A DNA stretch of 64,000 nt, taken from an uncultured Senegalimassilia sp. (lineage in GTDB: Bacteria > Actinomycetota > Coriobacteriia > Coriobacteriales > Eggerthellaceae). The stretch is taken from positions 1-64,000 of the forward strand of contig NZ_CAKUAT010000006.1 of NCBI RefSeq assembly GCF_934636665.1, read 5' to 3'. Made by a program: the position numbers and the translations under genes. The notes beneath the pieces are model-generated. The model searched no databases and was not told the DNA's origin. It saw nothing but the letters and a program-made list of their open reading frames with translations. This document shows positions 7,150 to 15,639 of this stretch, in pieces; position 1 is the first letter of the stretch; the number at the start of each line of letters is the position of its first letter.

Positions 7150-7956
7150 ATGACCGATTTCGAAAACGGGCAGGCCACGGCGGCGCGCGGCGCGCACGCC
7201 CAGGCCGACGAGCCCATGATCTCCATCCGCGATTTCAACCTGTGGTACGGCGATTTCCAGGCGCTCAAAGGGGTCACGCTCGACATCCCGAAGAACCGCG
7301 CCACCGCGTTCATCGGGCCTTCCGGTTGCGGCAAGTCAACGCTGCTGCGCACCTTCAACCGCATGTGCGACTTCGTTCCCACCGTGCGCACCGAAGGCAC
7401 CATCGAGGTGGCAGGGCGCGACATCTTCGGCGGCGATGCCAACGAGCTGCGCGTGAGGGTGGGCATGGTGTTCCAGCATCCCAACCCGTTCCCCATGTCC
7501 ATCCGCGACAACATCCTGTACGGACCGCGCCGCATGCGCAGGCTCGGTCGCGCCGAGGCCGACGAGTTGGTGGAGAAGTGCTTGCGCGACGCCGGCCTGT
7601 GGGACGAGGTGCGCGACAAGCTGGGCCAATCGGGCTTGGGGCTTTCCGGCGGCCAGCAGCAGCGCCTGTGCATCGCGCGCGCCTTGGCCACACAGCCCGA
7701 GGTGCTGCTCATGGATGAGCCCACGAGCGCTCTCGACCCCATCTCCACGGCGCTCGTCGAGGAGCTGATGGTGCAGCTTGCCCGCGAGCGCACCGTGGTG
7801 GTGGTCACGCACAACATGCAGCAGGCCACGCGCGTGGCCGACAAGACGGCCTTCTTCTACCTGGGAGAGCTGGTGGAATCCGGGCCGACCAAGCAGCTGT
7901 TCGGCAGCCCCGTGCAGCAGAAGACGAAAGACTACCTGACAGGAAGGTTCAGCTGA
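7150..7956 (+). CDS. pstB: Phosphate ABC transporter ATPase PstB (second copy)
   Basis: A 268-residue paralogue of the upstream PstB. It has Walker A GPSGCGKST (about 57-64 region), signature LSGGQQQRL, Walker B LLMDEPTSALDP and H-loop VTHNMQQA. The PstB-type MVFQHPNPFPMSIRDN is kept. Both copies retain all catalytic motifs, so neither looks decayed. The transporter could use a heterodimeric PstB pair or alternate copies under different conditions; the sequence cannot decide. The gene begins 4 bp after the first pstB, and its TGA overlaps the phoU start. Confidence 0.93.
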   Translation: MTDFENGQATAARGAHAQADEPMISIRDFNLWYGDFQALKGVTLDIPKNRATAFIGPSGCGKSTLLRTFNRMCDFVPTVRTEGTIEVAGRDIFGGDANELRVRVGMVFQHPNPFPMSIRDNILYGPRRMRRLGRAEADELVEKCLRDAGLWDEVRDKLGQSGLGLSGGQQQRLCIARALATQPEVLLMDEPTSALDPISTALVEELMVQLARERTVVVVTHNMQQATRVADKTAFFYLGELVESGPTKQLFGSPVQQKTKDYLTGRFS

Positions 7957-8636
7957 TGAAGACCCGTACCCGTTATATCAACAAGCTGGAGGAGCTGGGG
8001 GCGCTGGTCAATCAGCTGTCCGAGAAGACGGTGCTCGATGTTCGGGCCGCGGGTCGTGCGCTTGCCGGCGACGCCGATGCCTCCGAAAGCGTGCTTTCCG
8101 GCAGCAAAGCGGCGCGCAGGCTGCGCGAGGCCATCGAGGACGGCTGCCTTGACATCATGCTCATGCAGCAACCGCTGGTGGCCGATGATCTGCGGGAAGT
8201 GACCGGCGCGTTTCGCCTGGTCAGCGACTTGGCGCATATCGACGAGATGACGCGCGACGTTGCGTACCTCTCCCAGCAGCTTACGCCGAAGGCCGTCTCG
8301 CACCTGCAGAGCGAGTTCGCCGAGGCGACCGACAAGGTCTCTAACATGGTCTCGCTTTCCGCGAAGGCGTTCTCCCAGGCCGATGCGGCGCTCGCGCAGC
8401 GCGTGTTCGCCATGGACGACGGGGTGGACGACCTGTACGATCGCTGCGAGCAGGTGGTGGTCGATCTGATCCGCAGCGAGACGCAGGGCGCCAGCCATCT
8501 GCCCGAGCTGCTCATGGTGGCGAAGTACTTCGAGCGCATGGGCGACGATGCCGAGCGCATCGCGAGCTGGGCCGTTTTCCGCGCAACGGGCGAGCATGCG
8601 CTAAACTCTGCGGGTAAGGAAAACGCCGAAGCGTAA
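7956..8636 (+). CDS. phoU: Phosphate-specific transport accessory protein PhoU
   Basis: A 226-residue all-helical protein with two PhoU repeats. The metal-binding E/D-rich helices are recognisable, for example LVSDLAHIDEMTRDVAYLS and LMVAKYFERMGDDAERIASW (the family's 'ER.GD.A.NIA' motif). PhoU links transporter status to the sensor kinase and keeps the Pho response off when phosphate is plentiful. It directly follows the second pstB with a 1-bp overlap. An 11-bp hairpin at 8654-8688 separates it from the regulator genes. Confidence 0.92.
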   Translation: MKTRTRYINKLEELGALVNQLSEKTVLDVRAAGRALAGDADASESVLSGSKAARRLREAIEDGCLDIMLMQQPLVADDLREVTGAFRLVSDLAHIDEMTRDVAYLSQQLTPKAVSHLQSEFAEATDKVSNMVSLSAKAFSQADAALAQRVFAMDDGVDDLYDRCEQVVVDLIRSETQGASHLPELLMVAKYFERMGDDAERIASWAVFRATGEHALNSAGKENAEA

Positions 8637-8653
8637 CGCACCGCATTCTCGAA

Positions 8654-8688
8654 GGTGCTCGGGGTGGGCTGTCCGATCCCCGAGCACC
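8654..8688 (+). terminator. Hairpin between phoU and the regulator genes
   Basis: GGTGCTCGGGG (8654-8664) pairs perfectly with CCCCGAGCACC (8678-8688) around a 13-nt loop. No T-run follows, so partial termination or an mRNA processing boundary between transporter and signalling genes is more likely than a full stop. Confidence 0.45.
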
Positions 8689-8753
8689 GCGGCAGCGGGG
8701 CGCAGGGTTCGCGTCGCGCCCGGCGCTTCGGCTGTGGAAGGGGTGCTTTGGGG

Positions 8754-9464
8754 TTGACTGTCTACTATGTCGAGGATGATGAGAACGTCCGTCAGCTGGT
8801 GCTGTACGCCTTGACGCAGTCGGGCATCCAGGCCGAAGGGCAACCCGATGACGCGGCGTTTCGCGTCGCATGCGCCAAAAAGGTCCCGGATGTGGTGGTT
8901 TTGGATATCATGCTGCCCGACGTCGATGGCCTGGAAATCCTCAAGCGCATCCGCAGCACGCCCGGCAAGCTTTCCCGCGTGCCCGTCATGATGGTAACGG
9001 CTAAAAACTCGGAGCTGGACATCGTACGGGCATTGGACGCCGGGGCCGACGAGTACATCACGAAGCCTTTCGGTATGATGGAGATGGTGAGCCGTGTACG
9101 CGCCATGCTGCGCCGCGCCCCCGATTGGGGAGGCGGCAGCAGCGAGGATGTGCAGCGCCTGGGCGCGCTTTCCCTGGACTTTCAGGCGCGCGAGCTGTTC
9201 GTCGACGGGGTGCCCGTTGCGCTCACCATGCGAGAGTTCGATTTGCTGGCGTACATGATGCGCCATTCCGGTGTCGTGCTGTCACGCGAGAAGCTGCTGC
9301 AAAACGTGTGGGGCTGGGATTTCAGCGGCGGAAGCCGCACGGTCGACATGCACGTGCTCACGCTTCGGCAGAAGCTCGGCGAGCATGCCGATGCCGTTGA
9401 GACGGTGCGTGGGGTCGGCTATCGTTTGGCGTGCCCGCGTCCAGACGATTCGGTTGTGGAATAA
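8754..9464 (+). CDS. OmpR/PhoB-family response regulator (first of tandem pair)
   Basis: A 236-residue regulator with an N-terminal receiver domain (VEDDENVRQL; phospho-acceptor Asp in VVLDIMLPDVDGL; Thr in MMVTAKN; Lys in YITKPF) and a C-terminal winged-helix DNA-binding domain (LTMREFDLLAYMM; RTVDMHVLTLRQKL; VETVRGVGYRL). Its position after pst-phoU points to phosphate control. Start chosen as TTG 8754, with GGAAGGGG upstream; the longer GTG at 8655 adds an unlikely Gly/Arg-rich lead. It is a clear paralogue of the next gene. Confidence 0.88.
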   Translation: MTVYYVEDDENVRQLVLYALTQSGIQAEGQPDDAAFRVACAKKVPDVVVLDIMLPDVDGLEILKRIRSTPGKLSRVPVMMVTAKNSELDIVRALDAGADEYITKPFGMMEMVSRVRAMLRRAPDWGGGSSEDVQRLGALSLDFQARELFVDGVPVALTMREFDLLAYMMRHSGVVLSREKLLQNVWGWDFSGGSRTVDMHVLTLRQKLGEHADAVETVRGVGYRLACPRPDDSVVE

Positions 9465-9476
9465 CGAGGTGCAAGC

Positions 9477-10169
9477 ATGATCTACTACTTGGAAGACGAC
9501 ACGAATATCCGCGATTTGACGGTGTACGCGCTCAAACAGGCGGGCCTTGAGGCAGCGGGCTTCGCCCATGCCGGCGACTTCTTCGACGCTTGCCGCGAAT
9601 CGCTTCCCGATCTGGTGCTGCTCGATATCATGCTGCCCGAGGTCGACGGCCTCGAGGTCCTTCGCCGCTTGCGCGAAGATCCGGCGACCAAGTTCCTTCC
9701 CGTCATGATGCTCACGGCGAAGGGCACCGAATTCGACAAGGTCAGCGGCCTTGATGCGGGCGCCGACGATTACCTGGCAAAACCCTTCGGCATGATGGAG
9801 CTGGTCAGCCGCGTGAACGCGCTGCTGCGCCGTGCGGCGGCGCCCACTGCGCCCGCCGGCGATGTGCTGGAGTGCGGCCCCATCGAGCTGCGCGTGCTCG
9901 AGCATACCGTTTCCGCAGGCGGTGCTCCCGTCGAGCTCACGCTCAAGGAATTCGATCTGCTGCGCGCCCTGCTGCGCAACGTCGGGCGCGTGCTGTCGCG
10001 CGGTCAGCTGCTCGAGGACGTATGGGGCATGACGTTCGTGGGCGAGACGCGCACCGTCGACGTGCACATCCAAACGCTGCGCCAGAAGCTTTCCGCCGCA
10101 TGCCCGGGCGCCGATGCCTGCATTAAAACCGTGCGCGGCGTGGGTTACAGCATCAGACAGCCGGAATAG
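9477..10169 (+). CDS. OmpR/PhoB-family response regulator (second of tandem pair)
   Basis: A 230-residue regulator closely related to its upstream neighbour. The receiver domain has LEDDTNIRDL, phospho-acceptor LLDIMLPEVDGL, MMLTAKG and YLAKPFGMMEL. The winged helix has LTLKEFDLLRALL, RTVDVHIQTLRQKL and IKTVRGVGYSI. Both copies keep every receiver residue needed for phosphorylation. Only one kinase gene follows, 11 bp downstream, so either it phosphorylates both or the first has another partner. The likely role is Pho-regulon control. Confidence 0.88.
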   Translation: MIYYLEDDTNIRDLTVYALKQAGLEAAGFAHAGDFFDACRESLPDLVLLDIMLPEVDGLEVLRRLREDPATKFLPVMMLTAKGTEFDKVSGLDAGADDYLAKPFGMMELVSRVNALLRRAAAPTAPAGDVLECGPIELRVLEHTVSAGGAPVELTLKEFDLLRALLRNVGRVLSRGQLLEDVWGMTFVGETRTVDVHIQTLRQKLSAACPGADACIKTVRGVGYSIRQPE

Positions 10170-10180
10170 AGGTTTGCCGC

Positions 10181-11614
10181 ATGAGTCCTTCGCCCGATCA
10201 CGTTAAAAGCCTTGCCGGCCGCATCTTCACCACCGTTTTGGCGTTTTCCCTGGGAATCCTTTTGGCTTTTTCCGCGGTGATGGTCAGCATCTTCTATTAC
10301 TCCTACGAGCATGATGCCGAGCAGGCCCTGGTCCAGGAGGCCAGCCGGGCGGCGGCGGCCCTTGACGAGGCTCCGGCCGCCGATGTGACCACCATCTTGT
10401 CTCAGCAGTTCAGCGGCATCACCCGTTATACGCTTATCGGCGAGAGCGGCTTGGTGCTCTACGATAGCCAGGCAGACGCCGGTCAGATGGACAACCACGC
10501 CTCCCGTCCCGAGGTCAGCAAGGCCGCGCGCACGGGCGAGGCGGTGAGCATGCGCTATTCGGAAACCTTAGGTACCGATACGGTGTATGCCGCCGAGAAG
10601 CTCTCCGATGGGCGCATCGTCCGCCTGTCTGAAACCCGTCATTCCCTGTTCGCCTTCTTGGGCGAGATGCTCGTGCCCACGCTGTTCGCGCTCGTGGTCG
10701 TCGCCGGATTGGTGTTCTTGCTGTCCCGGTTGCTCACGCGCCACATCATGAAGCCTATCGATGCCCTTGACATGGCGGAGCCTTTGGAAAACGACATCTA
10801 CGGGGAAATGGTGCCCCTTCTTCAGCGCATCGACGATCAGCAGACGCAGCTCAAGAAGCAGAACAAGGAGCTTGCCGAAGCCGAAAGCATGCGCCGCGAT
10901 TTCTCCAGCAACGTCAGCCACGAGATGAAGACGCCGCTGCAGGTGATATCGGGCTATGCCGAGCTTATGAAAAACGATATGGTGCTGCCTGAAGACCGCC
11001 AGAAGTTCGCGGGGCTTATCTACGACGAGGCGCAGGCGATGCGCGGCCTTATCAACGACGTGCTCACGCTTTCGAAGCTCGACGAGAGCGCGTTCGCTCG
11101 CGAGGAGCGTCCGATCGATGTGACGTCCGTTGCCCGACGGATGGCCGGACGCCTGGAGTCGTTTGCCGCTGACGAGGGCGTATCCATCTCCGTGAAGGGC
11201 GGGTCCGCACACATCAACGGCAGCGAGACGCTTGCCGAGGAAATGCTGTACAACCTTATCGAGAACGCGGTGCGCTACAACCATGCCGGCGGAAGCGTGT
11301 CCGTGCGCGTGTCGCAGGGCGCCCCGTCCCCTGATGTCCTTGAGGCGCTGCGCGCTGCCGGGGCGGAACCGGACCCTGCGTCGGTCGTCACGGTGCGCGT
11401 GAGCGATACCGGGGCGGGCATTCCCGAGGAGATGCGCGACAAGGTGTTCGAGCGGTTCTTCCGCCTGGATAAAAGCCGTTCGAAGGAAACGGGCGGCACG
11501 GGGCTGGGGCTTGCCATCGTCAAGCATGCGGTGCAGTACCACCACGGCACGATCTGCGTGGAGGGGGCGCAAGGCGAGGGCGCCACGTTCGTGCTCAGGC
11601 TTCCGGCGGCGTAG
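10181..11614 (+). CDS. Membrane sensor histidine kinase, PhoR-like
   Basis: A 477-residue kinase. Two transmembrane segments (about 13-38 and 158-180) flank an extracytoplasmic sensor region. A linker (RLLTRHIMKPIDALDM) leads to the HisKA box SSNVSHEMKTPLQVISGYAEL with the phospho-acceptor His. The ATPase domain shows NLIENAVRYN (N box), SDTGAGIPEE (G1), FFRLDKSRS (F box) and GGTGLGLAIVKHAV (G2). The domain order is that of PhoR/ResE kinases. The gene ends the phosphate locus; no strong terminator lies directly after it, and the next feature is the convergent 6S-like RNA. Confidence 0.88.
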   Translation: MSPSPDHVKSLAGRIFTTVLAFSLGILLAFSAVMVSIFYYSYEHDAEQALVQEASRAAAALDEAPAADVTTILSQQFSGITRYTLIGESGLVLYDSQADAGQMDNHASRPEVSKAARTGEAVSMRYSETLGTDTVYAAEKLSDGRIVRLSETRHSLFAFLGEMLVPTLFALVVVAGLVFLLSRLLTRHIMKPIDALDMAEPLENDIYGEMVPLLQRIDDQQTQLKKQNKELAEAESMRRDFSSNVSHEMKTPLQVISGYAELMKNDMVLPEDRQKFAGLIYDEAQAMRGLINDVLTLSKLDESAFAREERPIDVTSVARRMAGRLESFAADEGVSISVKGGSAHINGSETLAEEMLYNLIENAVRYNHAGGSVSVRVSQGAPSPDVLEALRAAGAEPDPASVVTVRVSDTGAGIPEEMRDKVFERFFRLDKSRSKETGGTGLGLAIVKHAVQYHHGTICVEGAQGEGATFVLRLPAA

Positions 11615-11672
11615 CGCTTTTTGCGCGGGGCTGTTGCCGGCGAATGGCGGGGGAGGACCGGATTTCGGCATG

Positions 11673-11848
11673 AAAAAAGTCCCACCCCTGGCCGGAAGGA
11701 TGAACCCACCTCAACAAGGTGGGTGCTCGCAGCTTGCTTCCCGGCTTTCGTGCCAACGGGCGCGAATCTCCGTTTCACTTGCTATCTTGAGCTCCCTCGG
11801 AAATAGCATCGGTCCATCGCAAAAAGAACGGCGACAAGGGTGGAACCT
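11673..11848 (-). ncRNA. ssrS: 6S RNA (RNA polymerase regulator)
   Basis: Read on the minus strand, about 176 nt folds as a long rod. The 5' end GTTCCACCCTTG pairs over 12 bp with 3' CAGGGGTGGGAC, directly followed by TTTTTT. Inside, a large central bubble carries the 3'-side hairpin CCCACCT-TGTTG-AGGTGGG, a feature typical of 6S RNAs, and the rod is capped by GCTAT/ATAGC. A -10 TATACT and -35 TTTACT sit at the right distance upstream. 6S RNA sequesters housekeeping RNA polymerase in stationary phase. The neighbour is rarA, a known 6S neighbour in some bacteria as I recall it. Identification is by structure and recall, not a covariance search. Confidence 0.72.
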
Positions 11849-11855
11849 GATATCG

Positions 11856-11883
11856 AGTATATGAGACCTTAAGGCAAAGTAAA
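11856..11883 (-). promoter_or_regulatory. Promoter of the 6S-like RNA
   Basis: On the minus strand, TTTACT (11883-11878) and TATACT (11861-11856) are separated by 16 bp. Transcription would begin near 11848, matching the 5' end of the predicted closing stem. Confidence 0.6.
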
Positions 11884-11987
11884 GTCTTGACAGAATCGGT
11901 GGTGCAGGTGTAATCGGGCTGTTGCCCTCGGACACGGAGGCGAAGGGCATTTTCTTCTAGGCAAACAAACGTTCGCGTGCTATCATG

Positions 11988-11996
11988 ATGAGCCAA
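11988..11996 (+). promoter_or_regulatory. Extended -10 promoter (TGC TATCAT) for rarA
   Basis: TGC at 11988-11990 precedes TATCAT at 11991-11996, 20 nt before the ATG at 12016, leaving a very short leader. Confidence 0.5.
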
Positions 11997-12015
11997 TCAA
12001 CAGGCAGGGGTGGTC

Positions 12016-13503
12016 ATGGACACGCTATTCACGGCAATGGAAAACGAGCGCAAGCAGCAGGTGGCGCCGCTGGCGGTGCGCATGCGCCCGCGCACGCTGG
12101 AAGACGTGGTGGGGCAGCAGGATGCCGTGGGCCCGGGCAGCTGGCTGCGCGCGGCCATCGAGCAGGACAACGTCAGCTCGGTCATCCTGTACGGCCCGGC
12201 AGGAACCGGCAAAACCTCTATCGCCCACGTCATCGCCGAGTCGACGAAGGCAACGTTCGTGGAAGTGTCTGCGATCGGCGGCACCGTATCCGACCTGCGC
12301 CGGGAAATCGATGCGGCTGAGAAGCGCTTGGCGCTCAACGGCTCGCGCACCATCCTGTTCGTGGACGAGATCCACCGATTCAACCGCAGCCAGCAAGACG
12401 CGCTTCTGCACGCGGTGGAGAACCGGACCGTGGTGCTGGTGGGCGCGACCACCGAAAACCCGTTTTTCGAAGTGAACTCCGCTCTTATCAGCCGCTCTCG
12501 CGTAGTCGGCCTTAAGGGGCTCTCGGACGGCGACGTGGCTCAGCTGGTCGACCGGGCGGTGGTGGATCCTCGCGGGCTTGATGGGCTGTACAAGCTCGAC
12601 CCGGCTGCCCGCAGCGCCATCGTGCTCTTGGCGGGCGGCGACGGCCGGGCATCGCTTACCACCCTCGAGCTTGCGGCGGGCATGCAGCAGCCCGGCACGC
12701 GCGAGAACCCCGCCGTTATCACGAAGGCGCAGGTGGAAAGCGCTACGCCGCACCGCGCATTGCCGTATGACAAGAACAAGGATATGCACTACGACATCAT
12801 ATCCGCCTTCATCAAGTCCATGCGCGGTTCCGATCCCGATGCGGCGCTGTATTGGCTTGCCCGTATGATCGATGGGGGAGAGGACCCCAAGTATATCGCT
12901 CGCCGTATGCTCATCCACGCGTCCGAGGACGTAGGCAACGCCGATCCCCAGGCATTGCTGGTGGCCGCGGCCGCGTTCAAATCAGCGGAGGTCATCGGGT
13001 ATCCCGAATGCCGCATCAACTTGGCGCAGGCGGCAACCTATATCGCTCTTGCGCCGAAAAGCAACGCGTGCGAAGCGGGCATCGATGCCGCTTTGGCGGA
13101 AGTGCGCAACGGGCCTAAGCGCGATGTCCCTGACTATCTCCGCGATAGGCACCGTCCCGGCTCCGAGCATTACGGTGCGTACAAATATCCGCACGATTAT
13201 CCTGCAGGCTGGGTTGATCAACGCTACCTGCCCGAAGGGCTTGAGCGCGGCTGCTTCTATCATCCCTCCGAGCGCGGTTGGGAGGCTTATCGGGTGGATG
13301 CCGCGGCGCGCGATCGGGCGCAGGCCATGCATGCGGCGGCTCGAGATAGGGCGCAGGCTGCCCATGCGACGGCAGGGGGCCATCATGGGGCTGGGTTGCC
13401 GAAGGGTAAGCCGGTCGATGTCGAGGCGCACGGTTCGCGCAGCAGGTCGAAGAAGCCGGGCGCGCGGGATGCTTCCGAAGACGGGGAAACGGGTGCCCGT
13501 TAG
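12016..13503 (+). CDS. rarA: Replication-associated recombination protein A (AAA+ ATPase)
   Basis: A 495-residue RarA/MgsA-type clamp-loader-like ATPase acting at stalled replication forks. N-terminal RMRPRTLEDVVGQQ is the family opening. Walker A is GPAGTGKTS and Walker B is LFVDEIHRFN. ATTENPFFEVNSALISRSRV holds sensor 1 and the conserved 'ENP.FE' signature. The C-terminal MgsA domain is intact (PHDYPAGWVDQRYLP). The last 60 or so residues are an Ala/His/Arg-rich extension beyond the usual 440-residue family length. ATG 12016 is preferred (AGGGG upstream); GTG 12010 is an alternative. Confidence 0.92.
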   Translation: MDTLFTAMENERKQQVAPLAVRMRPRTLEDVVGQQDAVGPGSWLRAAIEQDNVSSVILYGPAGTGKTSIAHVIAESTKATFVEVSAIGGTVSDLRREIDAAEKRLALNGSRTILFVDEIHRFNRSQQDALLHAVENRTVVLVGATTENPFFEVNSALISRSRVVGLKGLSDGDVAQLVDRAVVDPRGLDGLYKLDPAARSAIVLLAGGDGRASLTTLELAAGMQQPGTRENPAVITKAQVESATPHRALPYDKNKDMHYDIISAFIKSMRGSDPDAALYWLARMIDGGEDPKYIARRMLIHASEDVGNADPQALLVAAAAFKSAEVIGYPECRINLAQAATYIALAPKSNACEAGIDAALAEVRNGPKRDVPDYLRDRHRPGSEHYGAYKYPHDYPAGWVDQRYLPEGLERGCFYHPSERGWEAYRVDAAARDRAQAMHAAARDRAQAAHATAGGHHGAGLPKGKPVDVEAHGSRSRSKKPGARDASEDGETGAR

Positions 13504-13623
13504 GCGTTTCTTCTTAAGGAGCGAAAGGCAAAACCCCACGTCTTTTCGAAGGTAATCGCACTGCAACCGCTATGAACGGCGGGTGTAAACGCATGCGTCG
13601 GCGGGGTAGAATCCAAGACCGCA

Positions 13624-13632
13624 TGCTATAGT
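13624..13632 (+). promoter_or_regulatory. Extended -10 promoter (TGC TATAGT)
   Basis: TGC at 13624-13626 then TATAGT at 13627-13632, 35 nt before the GTG at 13668. It probably drives the DUF948-type gene and the exporter gene after it. Confidence 0.45.
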
Positions 13633-13667
13633 TGGCGGCGTATATGGATATATGAAGGAGGCGTCTG

Positions 13668-14300
13668 GTGGATTTCGGCGAAGTTATGGGCGTGGTTTTG
13701 CCTATCGTGTACGTGGTGCTCGGCGTGGCTTTGGTGTGGTTCGTGATCGAGCTTGTGATCACCGTGCGCAAAACGCGCACCACGGTCGACAAGATGAAGG
13801 AGCAGCTCGACCCGACGCTTGAAAGCGTGCAGCGCATCACGAAATCGCTTGAGCCCGCTATGGACAAGGTCGATCCGCTCGTCGATCGCGTGTCCTTGAC
13901 CGTGGATGCGGCGAATCTCGAGATCATGCGCCTCGACCAGATCTTGGAGGATGTCAGCGACATCACCGACTCCGCCTCTAATGCGGTGGGCGCGGTCGAG
14001 GCCGCCACGAACGCCCCCATGGAGATCATGAACAACGTCACCTCCAAGGTTCGCGAGAAGCTCAAGTCCAAGCATGCCAGCGATGAATCGGTCGCCCTTG
14101 GTGAGGCGAAGGCGAAAGCCCAAGCCGCCGCATTGGCGGGCGTGCCGGACGAAGGCGATGATGCTCAGGATGGTGCCCCCTCCAAGGTCCAGACGAACGA
14201 CGACGATGCGCCCCAGCAGGTCCAGTCCGATGACCAGCCTGAGCAGCCTGCGTACTTCACGTATGCTCCCCAGGCCAATGATTCCTCCCAGGAGCGCTAG
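13668..14300 (+). CDS. DUF948-like membrane-anchored coiled-coil protein
   Basis: A 210-residue protein with one N-terminal transmembrane helix (about 6-30), then a long helical stretch with the spacing of DUF948 proteins: RTTVDKMKEQLDPTLESV, followed by SLEPAMDKVDPLVDRVSLTVDAAN. The C-terminal 70 residues are acidic, Gln/Pro-rich and probably disordered. Function unknown; relatives are described as general-stress or division-associated. GTG start with GAAGGAGG upstream. It is followed 12 bp later by an AI-2E-family transporter and then alaS, so it is probably cotranscribed with them. Confidence 0.75.
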   Translation: MDFGEVMGVVLPIVYVVLGVALVWFVIELVITVRKTRTTVDKMKEQLDPTLESVQRITKSLEPAMDKVDPLVDRVSLTVDAANLEIMRLDQILEDVSDITDSASNAVGAVEAATNAPMEIMNNVTSKVREKLKSKHASDESVALGEAKAKAQAAALAGVPDEGDDAQDGAPSKVQTNDDDAPQQVQSDDQPEQPAYFTYAPQANDSSQER

Positions 14301-14312
14301 GAGCTGGTATCC

Positions 14313-15590
14313 ATGGCCACCAATCCCGATGTCGCGATGGAAAAGGCCCGCCGACGGTTCCTCGTGGTGTGGACGGCGGTAGGCGCCATCCTGCTCACAG
14401 GCGCAGCGGTCTACCTCATCAACATCCTCAGCGTCCCGATCGGCATCCTGCTTTGGACGCTGGTCATCGTGTTCTGCTTGCGCGGCACGGTGAACAAGCT
14501 GGAATCCAAGGGAGTGCCGCGCGCAGCGGGAACGGGCATCGCCTATCTGCTCATGTTCGCTGTGCTGGCGATCGTCAGCTTCCTTATGCTCTCCCCGGCG
14601 TTCGGTTTCGGCGAGCAGTTCTCCGATCTGGTCCAGAGCATCCCCGGCTACATCAACGACTTCATGGGCTGGGCCAACGGCGTGTACGCTCGCTATTCCG
14701 ACGTGTTCCAGAACAACACGGTGCAAACGTATATGAACGAGGCGCTGTCCTCTATGGGCTCGGCGGCGTCCGATGTGGCGCGTCAGAGCGCCACGGGCGT
14801 GGTCGCCATCGGCGCCGGCGTGGTGAACACGGGTATAGCGATCGGCTTTGCCCTGGTCATAGCGTTTTGGATTCTCATTGAGCTTCCTGCGCTCGGTCGC
14901 GAGACCATGCGGTTGGCGGGTCCGTCCCGTCGTGAGACCATGGATATGCTGCACGTCACGTTCACGCGCGTCATGGGCGGCTATATCAAGGGCACGCTCA
15001 TTCAGTGCGGCGTCATCGGTGTGGCGTGCGGCGTGCTGTTCGCTATCTCGGGCATTCCCAATTACGCCGCGCTCGGTATCATCGCCGGCATTTTGAACAT
15101 CATCCCCATCGTGGGCCCGTGGCTCGGCGGAGCGCTGGCGGCGGTGGTGGGCGTGTTCGTCAGCCCGTGGATCGCATTGGTCGCCCTACTCGGCACCATC
15201 ATCATCCAGCAGGCGGTGTACACGTTCATATCCCCGAAGATCATGGCCTCATCGGTGGATATCCATCCAGCGCTCACCCTTATCGCCTTGATGGCGGGCA
15301 GCGCGATCGGCGGGGCCATGAGCGGGTTCACCGGCTCGCTTGTGGGCATGCTGGCCTCTATTCCCGCCGTGGCGGTCATGAAGTCCGTTTTCGTGTATTA
15401 TTTCGAGAAGCAAACCGGGCGCCAGCTGGTTGCCGAAGACGGCGTGTTCTTCCAGGGCACTCCTCGATCCGACGGATCGCTCGATCCCATCGCCGATGCA
15501 ACGTCCCCTCATCCGGACGCTTCGGCAGGCTTCTCCCTTCCGAAGGTGGGCCGCAGCAAGGAGCAACGTCGCGACGGCGATCGGCAATAG
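14313..15590 (+). CDS. AI-2E family transporter (PerM-like)
   Basis: A 425-residue protein with about eight hydrophobic segments and the family pattern: paired N-terminal helices (about 20-60), a soluble middle portion, then GTLIQCGVIGVACGVLFAISGIPNYAALGIIAGILNIIP (helix pair with the P-rich hinge) and the C-terminal VSPWIALVALLGTIIIQQAVYTFISPKIMA. Members are linked to autoinducer-2 export or Na+/H+ antiport, so the substrate cannot be named. The last 60 residues are polar. It lies 12 bp after the DUF948-like gene and 49 bp before alaS. Confidence 0.85.
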   Translation: MATNPDVAMEKARRRFLVVWTAVGAILLTGAAVYLINILSVPIGILLWTLVIVFCLRGTVNKLESKGVPRAAGTGIAYLLMFAVLAIVSFLMLSPAFGFGEQFSDLVQSIPGYINDFMGWANGVYARYSDVFQNNTVQTYMNEALSSMGSAASDVARQSATGVVAIGAGVVNTGIAIGFALVIAFWILIELPALGRETMRLAGPSRRETMDMLHVTFTRVMGGYIKGTLIQCGVIGVACGVLFAISGIPNYAALGIIAGILNIIPIVGPWLGGALAAVVGVFVSPWIALVALLGTIIIQQAVYTFISPKIMASSVDIHPALTLIALMAGSAIGGAMSGFTGSLVGMLASIPAVAVMKSVFVYYFEKQTGRQLVAEDGVFFQGTPRSDGSLDPIADATSPHPDASAGFSLPKVGRSKEQRRDGDRQ

Positions 15591-15639
15591 GGCGCACGCG
15601 CGCCGATTTATGGCAAGGCACAGTTAGAAAGACAGGCAC

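Larger units (their letters stand above)
11615..12015. other. Gap between the kinase gene and rarA
   Basis: Contains a 6S-like RNA on the minus strand (11673-11848), its promoter (11856-11883) and the rarA promoter (11988-11996). No coding sequence is supported here. Confidence 0.6.

Noticed and set aside
15591..15639. T-box or other leader riboswitch before alaS
   Set aside because: The gap is only 49 bp, too short for a T-box.
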